Assembly (NCBI RefSeq): GCF_900129385.1
Contig: NZ_FQVO01000001.1
Span: forward strand, 620,001 to 684,000
Direction of reading: 5' to 3'
From: Chryseobacterium takakiae
GTDB taxonomy: Bacteria; Bacteroidota; Bacteroidia; Flavobacteriales; Weeksellaceae
Length of the DNA stretch: 64,000 nt
In this document: one piece after another, positions 9,687-18,314 of the stretch
Numbering within the stretch: position 1 is the stretch's first letter
Layout: every line of letters starts with the position of its first letter
Translations under genes and position numbers: made by a program
The notes under the pieces: model-generated
Database searches by the model: none
The model's input: the letters and a program-made list of their open reading frames with translations, nothing else
What the model was told of the DNA's origin: nothing

Positions 9687-10490
9687 TTAATTTTGGGAGA
9701 CCTGCTTCAATAACCACTTTACCCATTGTTCGGTTCCTTGATAATTGGAAAAATCCCCGGTGAGTTTTTTTCCGTCAATGTATTCGTTGTAGCACCACGG
9801 ATCACCCAGCGCGAAAACAGTTCCTTTTCCAACTTTTGCAATGGCACCAATCACCTTATTTTCGGCATACAGAAATGGTTTTGCAGGCGCATTCACTGAA
9901 ATAGTGCTGACTTCTTTCATGTATAATTTAAGTTCCGAAAATACTTCATTTCCCGGTTTTACATAGACTGCGCCTTTCTCAAATTCTCTGCCTTTCAGTC
10001 TGTTGATGCTGTCATCATTAAAATGAATCCCGAATTGTTCCGCCAATTTATTGAAATGCTCAAACTCAGAATTGCCGTTATCATTGCTTAACAAAACGAG
10101 AACACCGCCGTTTTTCACCCACTTTTCGAGGTTTTTGATGGTTTTTGAATCCATCAGGTTGGCCTTTCCGCCGTAAGCTTCTTTATCAATATCCGGATCA
10201 ACAATGATGTAGATATTGGCATTTTTTAAATCTTTTTTTGACGGAGCCGTTGTTAATGTGCTGATTTCGGCCGCTTGTTTTTGGAAGATTTCGCCCAGCA
10301 AAGAGAATCCGCCGTTTGTCGTATCGTTCCAGGTGTAATGCCAGGATTCTAACACTTTGGTTTCTTTATTTTCTCTTTTTTCGTTATTGAAAAAATTGTC
10401 TAAAACCACCTTTGGTTTGTTTTGGGCATTGGAAAATCCGAATGTAAGGACTGTTCCTAATGCTAATGTTTTTACTATGACTTTTTTCAT
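9687..10490 (-). CDS. Secreted DUF4350 (class I glutamine-amidotransferase-like) protein
   Basis: The 267-residue exported protein has a signal peptide to about residue 22 (GFSNAQ). The fold is predicted to be a flavodoxin-like/GATase-like Rossmann domain: VVLDNFFN at the start, IYIIVDPDID, the LEKWVKNGGVLVLLSND strand-turn and VGKGTVFALGDPW near the end. That pattern matches DUF4350 proteins, which occur beside or fused to GH105 enzymes in rhamnogalacturonan loci of Bacteroidota. It lacks the Cys-His-Glu amidotransferase triad as far as I can see, so an enzymatic role is unproven. It stands alone between the GH106 and PL11 genes with gaps over 200 bp on both sides. Function in rhamnogalacturonan use is inferred from position only. 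Confidence 0.75.
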   Translation of the reverse strand: MKKVIVKTLALGTVLTFGFSNAQNKPKVVLDNFFNNEKRENKETKVLESWHYTWNDTTNGGFSLLGEIFQKQAAEISTLTTAPSKKDLKNANIYIIVDPDIDKEAYGGKANLMDSKTIKNLEKWVKNGGVLVLLSNDNGNSEFEHFNKLAEQFGIHFNDDSINRLKGREFEKGAVYVKPGNEVFSELKLYMKEVSTISVNAPAKPFLYAENKVIGAIAKVGKGTVFALGDPWCYNEYIDGKKLTGDFSNYQGTEQWVKWLLKQVSQN

Positions 10491-10635
10491 AATTTAATTA
10501 TACTATTTAACCTGTTTCTCCATAATTTAAACGCAAAGTCTGCAAAGCTTTATTTTAAACTACTAATTGTTTTTAAGTTCGCAAAACAAGTTTCGCCGAT
10601 TCCGATGATCAATTATAAAATTGAGGCAAAGGCGT

Positions 10636-10649
10636 TTGACTTCGTCGAA
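10636..10649. repeat. Second copy of TTGACTTCGTCGAA
   Basis: Identical to 9577-9590 and likewise in a gene-free gap (10491-10708). The flanking text differs, so this is a dispersed short element and not a duplication of the whole gap. Confidence 0.4.
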
Positions 10650-10708
10650 TCTTCGATTTCACTTAAAATAAGTACACAAAGATTGTTAATTGCAGACTGT
10701 CATTAAAA

Positions 10709-13480
10709 TTATTTTGAGAAATATACAGGAATTAATTGAATTTCGCCATCTAAACCTGAAGGCTGTACTTTCCAGTTTGAAGCGTCGAAAGATTTGTAAT
10801 CGATGTTTACAAAATTGATTTCGTGGTAATTTCGCCACTGGATTTTGTGCTGATCCATATAGCGGATTCGGTTGGCCATCAGGTTTGAAACTTCAATCTG
10901 AATTGTATTTTTTCCTTTTTTAAGATATTTTCCGACATTGATTTCAAACGGAAGACTCCAGACCATTCCTGCATTCTGACCATTGATGAGGACTTTCGCA
11001 CTTTCATATAATTTGTCAAATTTCAGTATAAAATCATCAGCTTTTTTATTTAATTTGAATGACGTTGTGTAAACTCCAGTCCCCGAAAAACTTTGTGTAG
11101 AAGTATCTTCTGTAAAATTCGTCCAGGGTTGAAGCTTGTTTAGAGTTTTCGATTTCGGAAGTTCAGGACCGCCTTCTTTGAAAGTCAGCTGCCAAGGTTG
11201 ATTTAAAACAATCGGAGCATCTGTTCCTTCAATATATTTCCATTTTGGAATTGAATGATCCGGAATTTCAGAAGCTTTTATAATGATTGATTCTCCTGAC
11301 TTCAATTGAACTCTAACCGATGTATTCTGCGTTTCGGCGACTCCAAAATCACCGTTTTCAGGGTTCATCAGCGCCACTTGTTTTCCGCAAAAATTTAACG
11401 GAATATTTTGACTGATTTTTTTCGAAGTATGATTAACGATGTAATAATATTTTCCGCTGTCAAGCTTTCTTCTGACGAATTTCAACCCTATGTCTGTTAA
11501 TTTTTCTCTTTCGATTTTTAAATATTCTAATGCTTTTTCTACATCAGAACTCATCAAAATTTTTCCTTTCCCGTAGATTGCTGTCTGTAAATTTCCGTTC
11601 TGCTGAAAAGGAATTGTTTTCCATGCAGCCTGTAATTCTTTTCTTCTTTTTTCAAATTCAAAAAATCCCGGAACATCTTTGGGCTCGCTTTGAAAAATCA
11701 CCGAAGCTCCATTTTGAGCTAATTTTAGGATATCCTTTAAAGTAGATTCAGGTAAATAATTCAATTTCGGAACAATTAAAACTTTGTAAGAACCGCCCTC
11801 TTTTGCCACCTGAATATTCTGATTTTCAAACTTCGCTTCGGAAATCATTTGATCCGAAATCATATCGAGAGAATAGCCGGATTGGCCCAATTTTTCAAGG
11901 TTTTCATAAAAAGCAGTCGGATGCAGCCATTTTTTAATATTATGAATTTTAAAAGCCATATCCTTCCCTTTCGGACTCGCCCATTGATCGTAAACCGGCC
12001 AGTACATCAGTATTTCGTTGTCTGATTTCCCGCTTTGTAAGATACGTTGAGTCCGTTCAATATAAGAATTTAAACCTTTAATATTCGGCCACAAACTGTT
12101 ATCAGGAACGAAATTCGTCGAAGCATAAAACAGCCATCCCGGAAACTGAACATCAGCGGGGGTGTAAGTTGTTCCGTGATAAAAAATATGATTGATTCCC
12201 GACAGGAAAATCTGTTCCGCTTCCGGTTTTACCTGCGACCAGGATGTTTTGAAATGTTCCGTCAGCCACGTAAAAGACTCATTGGAAATCAAAGGTTTTC
12301 CGGTAATGTTCGCTGCTGAAGATGCAAATTTCAACATATTAATATCCGGAATCTCTTTTGTATTGATGTCTTCTTTATTCCGTTTTAAGCCTTCAATATC
12401 GAATTTTGTGCTTCCAAAAGTTTCAGATTCGGGAATATCGACAGCAGCGTATAAATCCAGCAAATTTCCCGGCGAGCCGTGTGCCTGACTGGTGTTTTTG
12501 GAATCTTTGGAATGCGCCCATCTCGTAAAGTTTTCTGTAAAATTTTGAAGAATCAGTTCGCTCATTGTTTCACGGTAATCTGATTTTATTCTTCCGACCA
12601 TTTCACTTTCGTTATCGCCCACCAGATATTTGATAAAGGGGCTTAAATCGTATCCTCTTCTTTTTTTGAATTCTTCTTTAAAATCGGATGTCCAATCTGC
12701 GCCGTAAACCTCATAACTATCATTAAAAAACGAACGGATTCCGTAGTTTGAGTTTCCAAAAGCTTTATCGAAAGTTTTCAGATAAGCTTTCGTGGCATCG
12801 GGCGAAAAATGATCTAACGTATACCCATCGCCACCCGGAGCCGCACGTTTTACTTTTTGTAAGCTTTTACCCACAAAAACTGCATAAATTGTCCATTTTC
12901 CAGAGGTTGGTTTCCAGTTTAAAGTTCCGTCTTGAGCTACTTTATCTGTTAAAACAACATATTCATTTTTCTCGTTGTAAGCGGTAACGATATCCAAGTT
13001 TGTGGTCTTTAAATTCTTCTGTTTTTCGTCTTTCAGAATAATTTTTTCTGAAAATTTTTCATCAGGCAGGATATCGTAAGTCTGAACAATCATTTTTGTA
13101 GCCGCGTCATTTTCCTCAACTTGCGGTCCGCCAATTGGCCAGCCTGTTCCGACTGCCATATCAACGCCCATTTTTAAACTTTTGGCTTTCTCTGTGGTGA
13201 ATTGCAGCATTTTCATCCATTCCGGAGAAAGGTAGTTGATGTATTGTTTTTCAAACCCTTTTGCGCCATAAATCGGCACAATTTCCACTCCACCAAAACC
13301 TGCGTTTGATAGGGTTGTCAATTGTTTATCCAACCCTTTTTCATCAACAGCGCTTCCCATCCACCACCAACGCGTCCACGGTTGAGCGGTGTTGGTCGTT
13401 TTCGGCCAAGGATTTTGTGCGGAGAGATTTCCGAAGGCAAAACAGATGACGCCGAGTTTGACTATATTTTTAATTTTCAT
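10709..13480 (-). CDS. GH106 alpha-L-rhamnosidase
   Basis: The enzyme releases terminal alpha-L-rhamnose, here from rhamnogalacturonan oligosaccharides. The 923-residue protein has a signal peptide to about residue 22 (GNLSAQ). It opens with PWTRWWWMGSAVDEKGLDKQL and AGFGGVEIVPIYG, then VGTGWPIGGP, which are the opening motifs of GH106. A large TIM-barrel core includes FFNDSYEVYGADWT and the middle INHIFYHGTTYTP motif. A C-terminal galactose-binding-like beta-sandwich carries GVYTTSFKL and LINGQNAGMVW. I start at the ATG at 13480, not the in-frame ATG 54 nt upstream, because 13480 directly precedes the signal peptide. It has no close operon partner: about 218 bp precede the DUF4350 gene, and the repeat array lies upstream. 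Confidence 0.9.
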   Translation of the reverse strand: MKIKNIVKLGVICFAFGNLSAQNPWPKTTNTAQPWTRWWWMGSAVDEKGLDKQLTTLSNAGFGGVEIVPIYGAKGFEKQYINYLSPEWMKMLQFTTEKAKSLKMGVDMAVGTGWPIGGPQVEENDAATKMIVQTYDILPDEKFSEKIILKDEKQKNLKTTNLDIVTAYNEKNEYVVLTDKVAQDGTLNWKPTSGKWTIYAVFVGKSLQKVKRAAPGGDGYTLDHFSPDATKAYLKTFDKAFGNSNYGIRSFFNDSYEVYGADWTSDFKEEFKKRRGYDLSPFIKYLVGDNESEMVGRIKSDYRETMSELILQNFTENFTRWAHSKDSKNTSQAHGSPGNLLDLYAAVDIPESETFGSTKFDIEGLKRNKEDINTKEIPDINMLKFASSAANITGKPLISNESFTWLTEHFKTSWSQVKPEAEQIFLSGINHIFYHGTTYTPADVQFPGWLFYASTNFVPDNSLWPNIKGLNSYIERTQRILQSGKSDNEILMYWPVYDQWASPKGKDMAFKIHNIKKWLHPTAFYENLEKLGQSGYSLDMISDQMISEAKFENQNIQVAKEGGSYKVLIVPKLNYLPESTLKDILKLAQNGASVIFQSEPKDVPGFFEFEKRRKELQAAWKTIPFQQNGNLQTAIYGKGKILMSSDVEKALEYLKIEREKLTDIGLKFVRRKLDSGKYYYIVNHTSKKISQNIPLNFCGKQVALMNPENGDFGVAETQNTSVRVQLKSGESIIIKASEIPDHSIPKWKYIEGTDAPIVLNQPWQLTFKEGGPELPKSKTLNKLQPWTNFTEDTSTQSFSGTGVYTTSFKLNKKADDFILKFDKLYESAKVLINGQNAGMVWSLPFEINVGKYLKKGKNTIQIEVSNLMANRIRYMDQHKIQWRNYHEINFVNIDYKSFDASNWKVQPSGLDGEIQLIPVYFSK

Positions 13481-13672
13481 TACTTTACTTTTAAATTTAA
13501 CCACAATCGCAGATTCACCGAAGTCAAAAGTCACAAAAGATTTTTGGACACATTGGTTATTTTTAAGTGTGTGATTCTGTTTTTTTAGAAGAACACATTA
13601 ATATTAAAAATCAAGATTTTTTTTATTTCAACATTAAGAAATTAAGATTTAAGCTTCTTCTTAATGATTCTT

Positions 13673-14124
13673 ATTTTAAAATCAATTTATTTGTTTTAAA
13701 ATTAAACTCCTACGGAGTTCTTTATTTCTATCGCATATCTTTTCTACACAGATTTCGCTCCTACGGAGCGAGCTATTCCTCTCTACACCTATTTTAAAAT
13801 CAATTTATTTATTTTAAAATTGAACTCCTACGGAGTTCTTATTTCTATCGTTATCTGTTCTACACAGATTTCGCTCCTACGGAGCGAGCTATTCCTCTCT
13901 ACACCTATTTTAAAATCAATTTATTTATTTTAAAATTGAACTCCTACGGAGTTCTTTATTTCTATCGCATATCTTTTCTACACAGATTTCGCTCCTACGG
14001 AGCGAGCTATTTCTCTTCACCTATTTTAAAATCAATTTGTTAGTTTTAAAATTGAACTCCTACGGAGTTCTTATTTCTATCGTTATCTGTTCTACACAGA
14101 TTTCGCTCCTACGGAGCGAGCTAT
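13673..14124. repeat. Tandem array of four ~116-bp units, each with two REP-like palindromes
   Basis: Units are at 13673-13790, 13791-13906, 13907-14022 and 14023-14124 (the last lacks its tail). Each contains GAACTCC-TAC-GGAGTTC and, about 40 bp on, TCGCTCC-TAC-GGAGCGA, two palindromes sharing the core CTCCTACGGAG, separated by an AT-rich linker with TCTACACAGA. Units 1 and 3 share the longer linker GCATATCTTTTC, and 2 and 4 share GTTATCTGTTC, so a two-unit block was probably duplicated. Not CRISPR: the spacers are repeats themselves. The array fills the gap between CE12 and GH106. Confidence 0.9.
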
Positions 14125-14133
14125 AGTTAAATA

Positions 14134-15459
14134 TCAATTTCCATCAGGTTTTAAAGATTCCATAAAAACGGATTCCGGCCAGTGAAATTTGTTGACATCA
14201 TCGGGTTTATTCGGGTTAAAATTTTTATAATTTTTTGAAATATATTTCTCCAAAGGTAAGTTTTGGTCAACAATAGATTTTACGACGCATTTAGCCAATT
14301 CGTAAGCTCCGTAAGGATTAAAATGCGTATCATCTGCCAAAACATTGGGTTGATTGGGATAAGCGTTTGCGGGATAATAGACAAATGCTTTTTTCGCCGC
14401 TTCAGGTCCCATTGCTTCGAATAATGTTTTGCTTAATGCGTTCAAATCAATTATATCCACTTTTTCTTCTTTTGCGATTTTTCTCATCGCATCCGGAAAA
14501 TCATCCAACGTATTGACAATTTTATCGTTTTCATCAAAAACCCTGCGGTTCATCGAAGTTACCAAAACCGGAATTGCTCCCAATTGTTTGGTTTTTTGAA
14601 TCCATTCTTTTAATCTTTTTCTGTAGCCTGATTTTATACTGTTTCCCGCTTTTTGGTCATTATGTCCGAATTGAATGAATAAATAATCTCCGGGTTTCAA
14701 CTGAGTCCAGATTTTATCAATTCGGTGGCGGTCTTCGAAGGCTTTTAAAGTCTCTCCACTTTCGGCGTAATTGGCAATCACCACTTCATTCGGAATAAAA
14801 AAGTACGGCAATATTTGTCCCCAAGAAGCCCACGGTTCGTATTGTGCATCCACAACGGTGGAATCTCCTGTTAAATAAATCGTTTTTGCTTTTTTGTTGG
14901 GCTGAATAATAAGGGAACAAACTTTCGGTGCTTTATCATTGAATTCAATGGTTAATAAATTATCCCAATGTAAATATTTTCTTTCTCTCGGTTTCAGTTT
15001 TACCATTCCGATTTTTTCACCTTTTTGATTTCGGATAATACTGTCCTTAACATGAACCGTAATTGTTTTTTCTACAATTTCGCCCTGTTTTGTTTTAACA
15101 TCATTCAGCATCAGACGGCGGTTTTCTACACGAACAGTTGTTTCGGAAGTCCCTTTTTTATCACCTAAATTCAGTTGAATGTTATAATTTCCTTCAGGAA
15201 TGATCACCGAAAAATAGAACGGTTTATTACTTGTGATGAAATCTCCCGTTAATGCATTTCCACCATTGTCAACCGATTGCAAAGCGGATATATCCATAAA
15301 TCCGTAACCGATATTTTTATCAAATTTTGAAGTTGAAATGATGGGAATGAATCCGTTTTCGACTCTGCCTCCTCCAAAATCAAATTTGAAACCGGACTGC
15401 TGTCCAAAATACAATGAACAGAAAAATAGTATAAAAAATGACAATTCTTTTTTCATCAT
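14134..15459 (-). CDS. Rhamnogalacturonan acetylesterase, SGNH hydrolase (CE12)
   Basis: It removes acetyl groups from galacturonate in the rhamnogalacturonan backbone so that lyases and hydrolases can act. The 441-residue protein has a signal peptide (to about residue 19, YFGQQ) and an N-terminal beta-sandwich opening FKFDFGGG. The SGNH domain has block I YLTGDSTVVD (Ser200), block III FIQFGHNDQKAG and block V DDTHFNPYGAYELAK (Asp376, His379), which matches the RhgT/YesT type. The start codon shares one base with the upstream GH2 stop (TAATG), and a second ATG lies one codon on, so translation is coupled. It ends 10 bp before the palindrome array, which could serve as its transcript end. Confidence 0.92.
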   Translation of the reverse strand: MMKKELSFFILFFCSLYFGQQSGFKFDFGGGRVENGFIPIISTSKFDKNIGYGFMDISALQSVDNGGNALTGDFITSNKPFYFSVIIPEGNYNIQLNLGDKKGTSETTVRVENRRLMLNDVKTKQGEIVEKTITVHVKDSIIRNQKGEKIGMVKLKPRERKYLHWDNLLTIEFNDKAPKVCSLIIQPNKKAKTIYLTGDSTVVDAQYEPWASWGQILPYFFIPNEVVIANYAESGETLKAFEDRHRIDKIWTQLKPGDYLFIQFGHNDQKAGNSIKSGYRKRLKEWIQKTKQLGAIPVLVTSMNRRVFDENDKIVNTLDDFPDAMRKIAKEEKVDIIDLNALSKTLFEAMGPEAAKKAFVYYPANAYPNQPNVLADDTHFNPYGAYELAKCVVKSIVDQNLPLEKYISKNYKNFNPNKPDDVNKFHWPESVFMESLKPDGN

Positions 15460-18314
15460 TAATCCGTTAAAATATTTTCTTTGGGCATAGTAAACTGCTT
15501 GTTTTCGTCACCTAAATCCGGCAATCCAAAATAGAAATACAAAGTTCTTTTAAATGTTCCGTTCAAATGATTTGTTTCACTTTCCGGTCCTAAAGTTTCG
15601 GTTTTATCGTTAATGTTAAACGCCAGAACCGTTCCCAACGGTGGAATCGCATCGAGGAAAGAAATATTTCCGCTTGGCAATTTAGGATATCCTTCTGCAC
15701 CATAAATTCCATAAAAATCGAAAAGTCTTACGAACATTTTTTCTTCTTTGGTTCCGACTGTTATTTTTCCCTCTGCCGTATCCAATTGCAGCCAGGAAAC
15801 ATCATCAAAATAGCCTTTAAATTCAGGATAAATCCATGGCGATTGCCCGGTTCTTGTTGAATTTTTTAAATTCTGCCAAACATTATAGGTCTGTCCCTGC
15901 AAACGGTTTTTCCAGACGTGATAAGGTCCTTTTCCGAGCCATTTTGCATTGATTACATAATTTTCCGGGTAATTGAAACTAACGCCTGCGAACTGATAAT
16001 CTCCTGATAAAGAATATTCATAATGTAATTCTAAAACTCCGTTCGGATTGAGTTTCCAGATGATTTTATTTCCGTTTTTATAAATTGCTTTGATGAGTTG
16101 GTTCTGTCCTTCTGCAAAAGATTTGATGGATGCTAATTCCATTGTGCCGCTCACGAAAACCGGCCCGTTCCTGAAAGACATTTTCTTTCCTTTTTTATCA
16201 AGAAAAACAGATTTCAATAATCCATCTTTCTTTCCGATGGCATATTCTTTTTCGTCTGATTTTAAGATAAATAAGGAATCATTTTCTACGACAGAAACCG
16301 GAAATTTTTTAATTAATGATTTTGAAAACTGTTTTGAAATTTCATCATTAGATTTCAATTTCCATGTCCAGGTGTAGATTTCTTTTCCGAAAGAATCAGT
16401 TGCCGTTAATAACAAACCTTCATTTTCTTTCCAGTTTTCAGGAAGATTCAGATTGATTTTTCCTTTTTGTGCCGGTTGAACATCTGGAGATTCTGCTTTT
16501 CCTGTTGTAACAATATCAAAACCAAATTCATAAGAGAATGGTTTTTTGAAGTTGACTAACTTCCACTCAAACCGGCAATCCTTTAAATTTGTAAAATGGT
16601 AGCGGTTTTCCACGGGAATTGTTCCATTGAAATCATCAGGCAAGGTTTTCAAATCAATTTTTACCGGACTATAAATTTCGCGGATGGCGTAAAAACTTCC
16701 TTCCTTTTCCCGATGCGGCCCTAAAATTCCGTCGGGCGCGTTGATGGCGTTCACATCAATCTGATTGTTGAAATCAGTTCTCACCAAGCCTTCGTCCACA
16801 AAAGACCAGAGAAAACCGCCTGCGCCTTTTTTGGAATTCCAATGCAATTCCCAATAATCCGCTAAAGAAGTTCCGCCACCGCCGTCATCCTGAGCGTGCA
16901 GAAACTCGGTCGGCATATAGATATCTTCACCTTCAAGGATTTTTTGGGTGCTGTAATAATCTTCGTAATGATTGCAGTCGATACCGTTGAAAGCATTTCC
17001 AGGCTTGTGATGCGCGTGAATAACCGGACGGTTTGACAGGTCATATTTTGCAAATTCTGCATCCAGATCAAAATTATGCCCGCCTTCATTTCCGTTGCTC
17101 CAAAAAATGACGGACGGATGATTTGCATCTCTCACCACCATTTCTTTCACGAGCTTTTTGCCAAGTTCGGTACTGTATTTTTTTTGCCAGCCTGCGAGTT
17201 CATCCAACACATATAAACCCAGAGAATCGCAAATTCTTAAAAATGATTTATTCGGTGGATAATGCGAACAACGAACGGCATTCATATTCATTTCTTTGAT
17301 GAGCTGAACATCCATTACATCAATATTTTCCGTGACCGTTCTACCCGTTTCCGGCCACCAGACATGGCGGTTGATGCCTTTCATTTTCACCTTTGTCCCG
17401 TTGATGAAGATACCATCACTTTTTCGGATTTCAATAGTTCTGAAACCGAACTTTTCTTCGGTTTGAAAGATTTTTTTCCTGTTTTTATTTAATGTGAATT
17501 TTACTTTGTACAAATTGGGTGTTTCCGCCGTCCAGAGCTTTGGATTTTTAACCAAAAGCCGGATTTGTTTTACAGTGTCTCCTTTCAGAATCTGAAGCCG
17601 AGATTCCGCCACTAAATTATTTTCAGCATCAAATAATTCCACTTTAATATTATTTGCGGAATTGATTCCTTTTAAATGAATATCGGAACGGAAAGTTCCG
17701 TCTGCTTTGGCGTCAATTGCTGTCCACGAAATATGTTCTTTTGGAGTTGCTTCCAAATAAACCGGTCGGAAAATCCCACCTAAAATCCAGTAATCTGCGA
17801 GACGTTCTGCGTTGTTGACGGATTTATCTGAAGACATTTTGGAAACTTTTACCTCGAGAATATTTTCTTTTCCGAACTGAATTTTATCCGAAATCTCATA
17901 TTTAAATTCATAAAAAGCGCCCTGATGAATTTCTCCAGCCAATTTTCCGTTAATTTTCACTTCGGTATCGGTCATCGAGCCTTCAAAAACGATGTTGACG
18001 GTTTTTCCTTTCCAGGAATTCGGAATGGTGAATTTGTGTTTATATAAACCTGTTTCGTCGTGAAACTTGAAGTTTTTACCATACGTTACATAATCACGAC
18101 CATAATTATAAGATCCGAAACCCTGCTGTTCCCAATGTGAAGGCACCTGAATTTTGCTCCAGCTTCCTGATTTTCTACCACCGTTTATCCAAAAATCCCA
18201 TTCTTTGGTATGCTCTGCATCTTTCCCAGTCAAAAACAGAATTTCCTTCGACTGAGAAAACAGAAGCTGTGAACAGGCACATAAAAGAACGAATATTTTG
18301 GTGAAATACTTCAT
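15459..18314 (-). CDS. GH2 beta-galactosidase-like glycoside hydrolase
   Basis: The 951-residue secreted enzyme (signal peptide to about 20, QLLFSQ) has the LacZ architecture: a sugar-binding jelly roll with IQVPSHWEQQGFG and YKHKFTIP, an Ig-like domain, a TIM barrel, and a C-terminal beta-gal small-chain-like domain with WLGKGPYHVWKNRLQG. The barrel carries acid/base Glu410 in IFWSNGNEGGH and the likely nucleophile Glu470 in MPTEFLHAQ, followed by GGFLWSFVDEGL. In this setting it probably trims galactose side chains of rhamnogalacturonan-I; a beta-glucuronidase or other GH2 activity cannot be excluded. Its ATG overlaps the GH28 stop by 4 nt (ATGA), and its stop overlaps the acetylesterase start. 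A three-gene coupled operon is therefore clear. Confidence 0.9.
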   Translation of the reverse strand: MKYFTKIFVLLCACSQLLFSQSKEILFLTGKDAEHTKEWDFWINGGRKSGSWSKIQVPSHWEQQGFGSYNYGRDYVTYGKNFKFHDETGLYKHKFTIPNSWKGKTVNIVFEGSMTDTEVKINGKLAGEIHQGAFYEFKYEISDKIQFGKENILEVKVSKMSSDKSVNNAERLADYWILGGIFRPVYLEATPKEHISWTAIDAKADGTFRSDIHLKGINSANNIKVELFDAENNLVAESRLQILKGDTVKQIRLLVKNPKLWTAETPNLYKVKFTLNKNRKKIFQTEEKFGFRTIEIRKSDGIFINGTKVKMKGINRHVWWPETGRTVTENIDVMDVQLIKEMNMNAVRCSHYPPNKSFLRICDSLGLYVLDELAGWQKKYSTELGKKLVKEMVVRDANHPSVIFWSNGNEGGHNFDLDAEFAKYDLSNRPVIHAHHKPGNAFNGIDCNHYEDYYSTQKILEGEDIYMPTEFLHAQDDGGGGTSLADYWELHWNSKKGAGGFLWSFVDEGLVRTDFNNQIDVNAINAPDGILGPHREKEGSFYAIREIYSPVKIDLKTLPDDFNGTIPVENRYHFTNLKDCRFEWKLVNFKKPFSYEFGFDIVTTGKAESPDVQPAQKGKINLNLPENWKENEGLLLTATDSFGKEIYTWTWKLKSNDEISKQFSKSLIKKFPVSVVENDSLFILKSDEKEYAIGKKDGLLKSVFLDKKGKKMSFRNGPVFVSGTMELASIKSFAEGQNQLIKAIYKNGNKIIWKLNPNGVLELHYEYSLSGDYQFAGVSFNYPENYVINAKWLGKGPYHVWKNRLQGQTYNVWQNLKNSTRTGQSPWIYPEFKGYFDDVSWLQLDTAEGKITVGTKEEKMFVRLFDFYGIYGAEGYPKLPSGNISFLDAIPPLGTVLAFNINDKTETLGPESETNHLNGTFKRTLYFYFGLPDLGDENKQFTMPKENILTD

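Noticed and set aside
13700..14115. CTCCTACGGAG resembling a conserved 16S rRNA primer site
   Set aside because: The match is only the short core of a palindrome; there is no flanking rRNA sequence.
13673..14124. CRISPR-like array of evenly spaced repeats
   Set aside because: The whole 116-bp unit repeats, including the stretches that would be spacers, and no cas genes are nearby.
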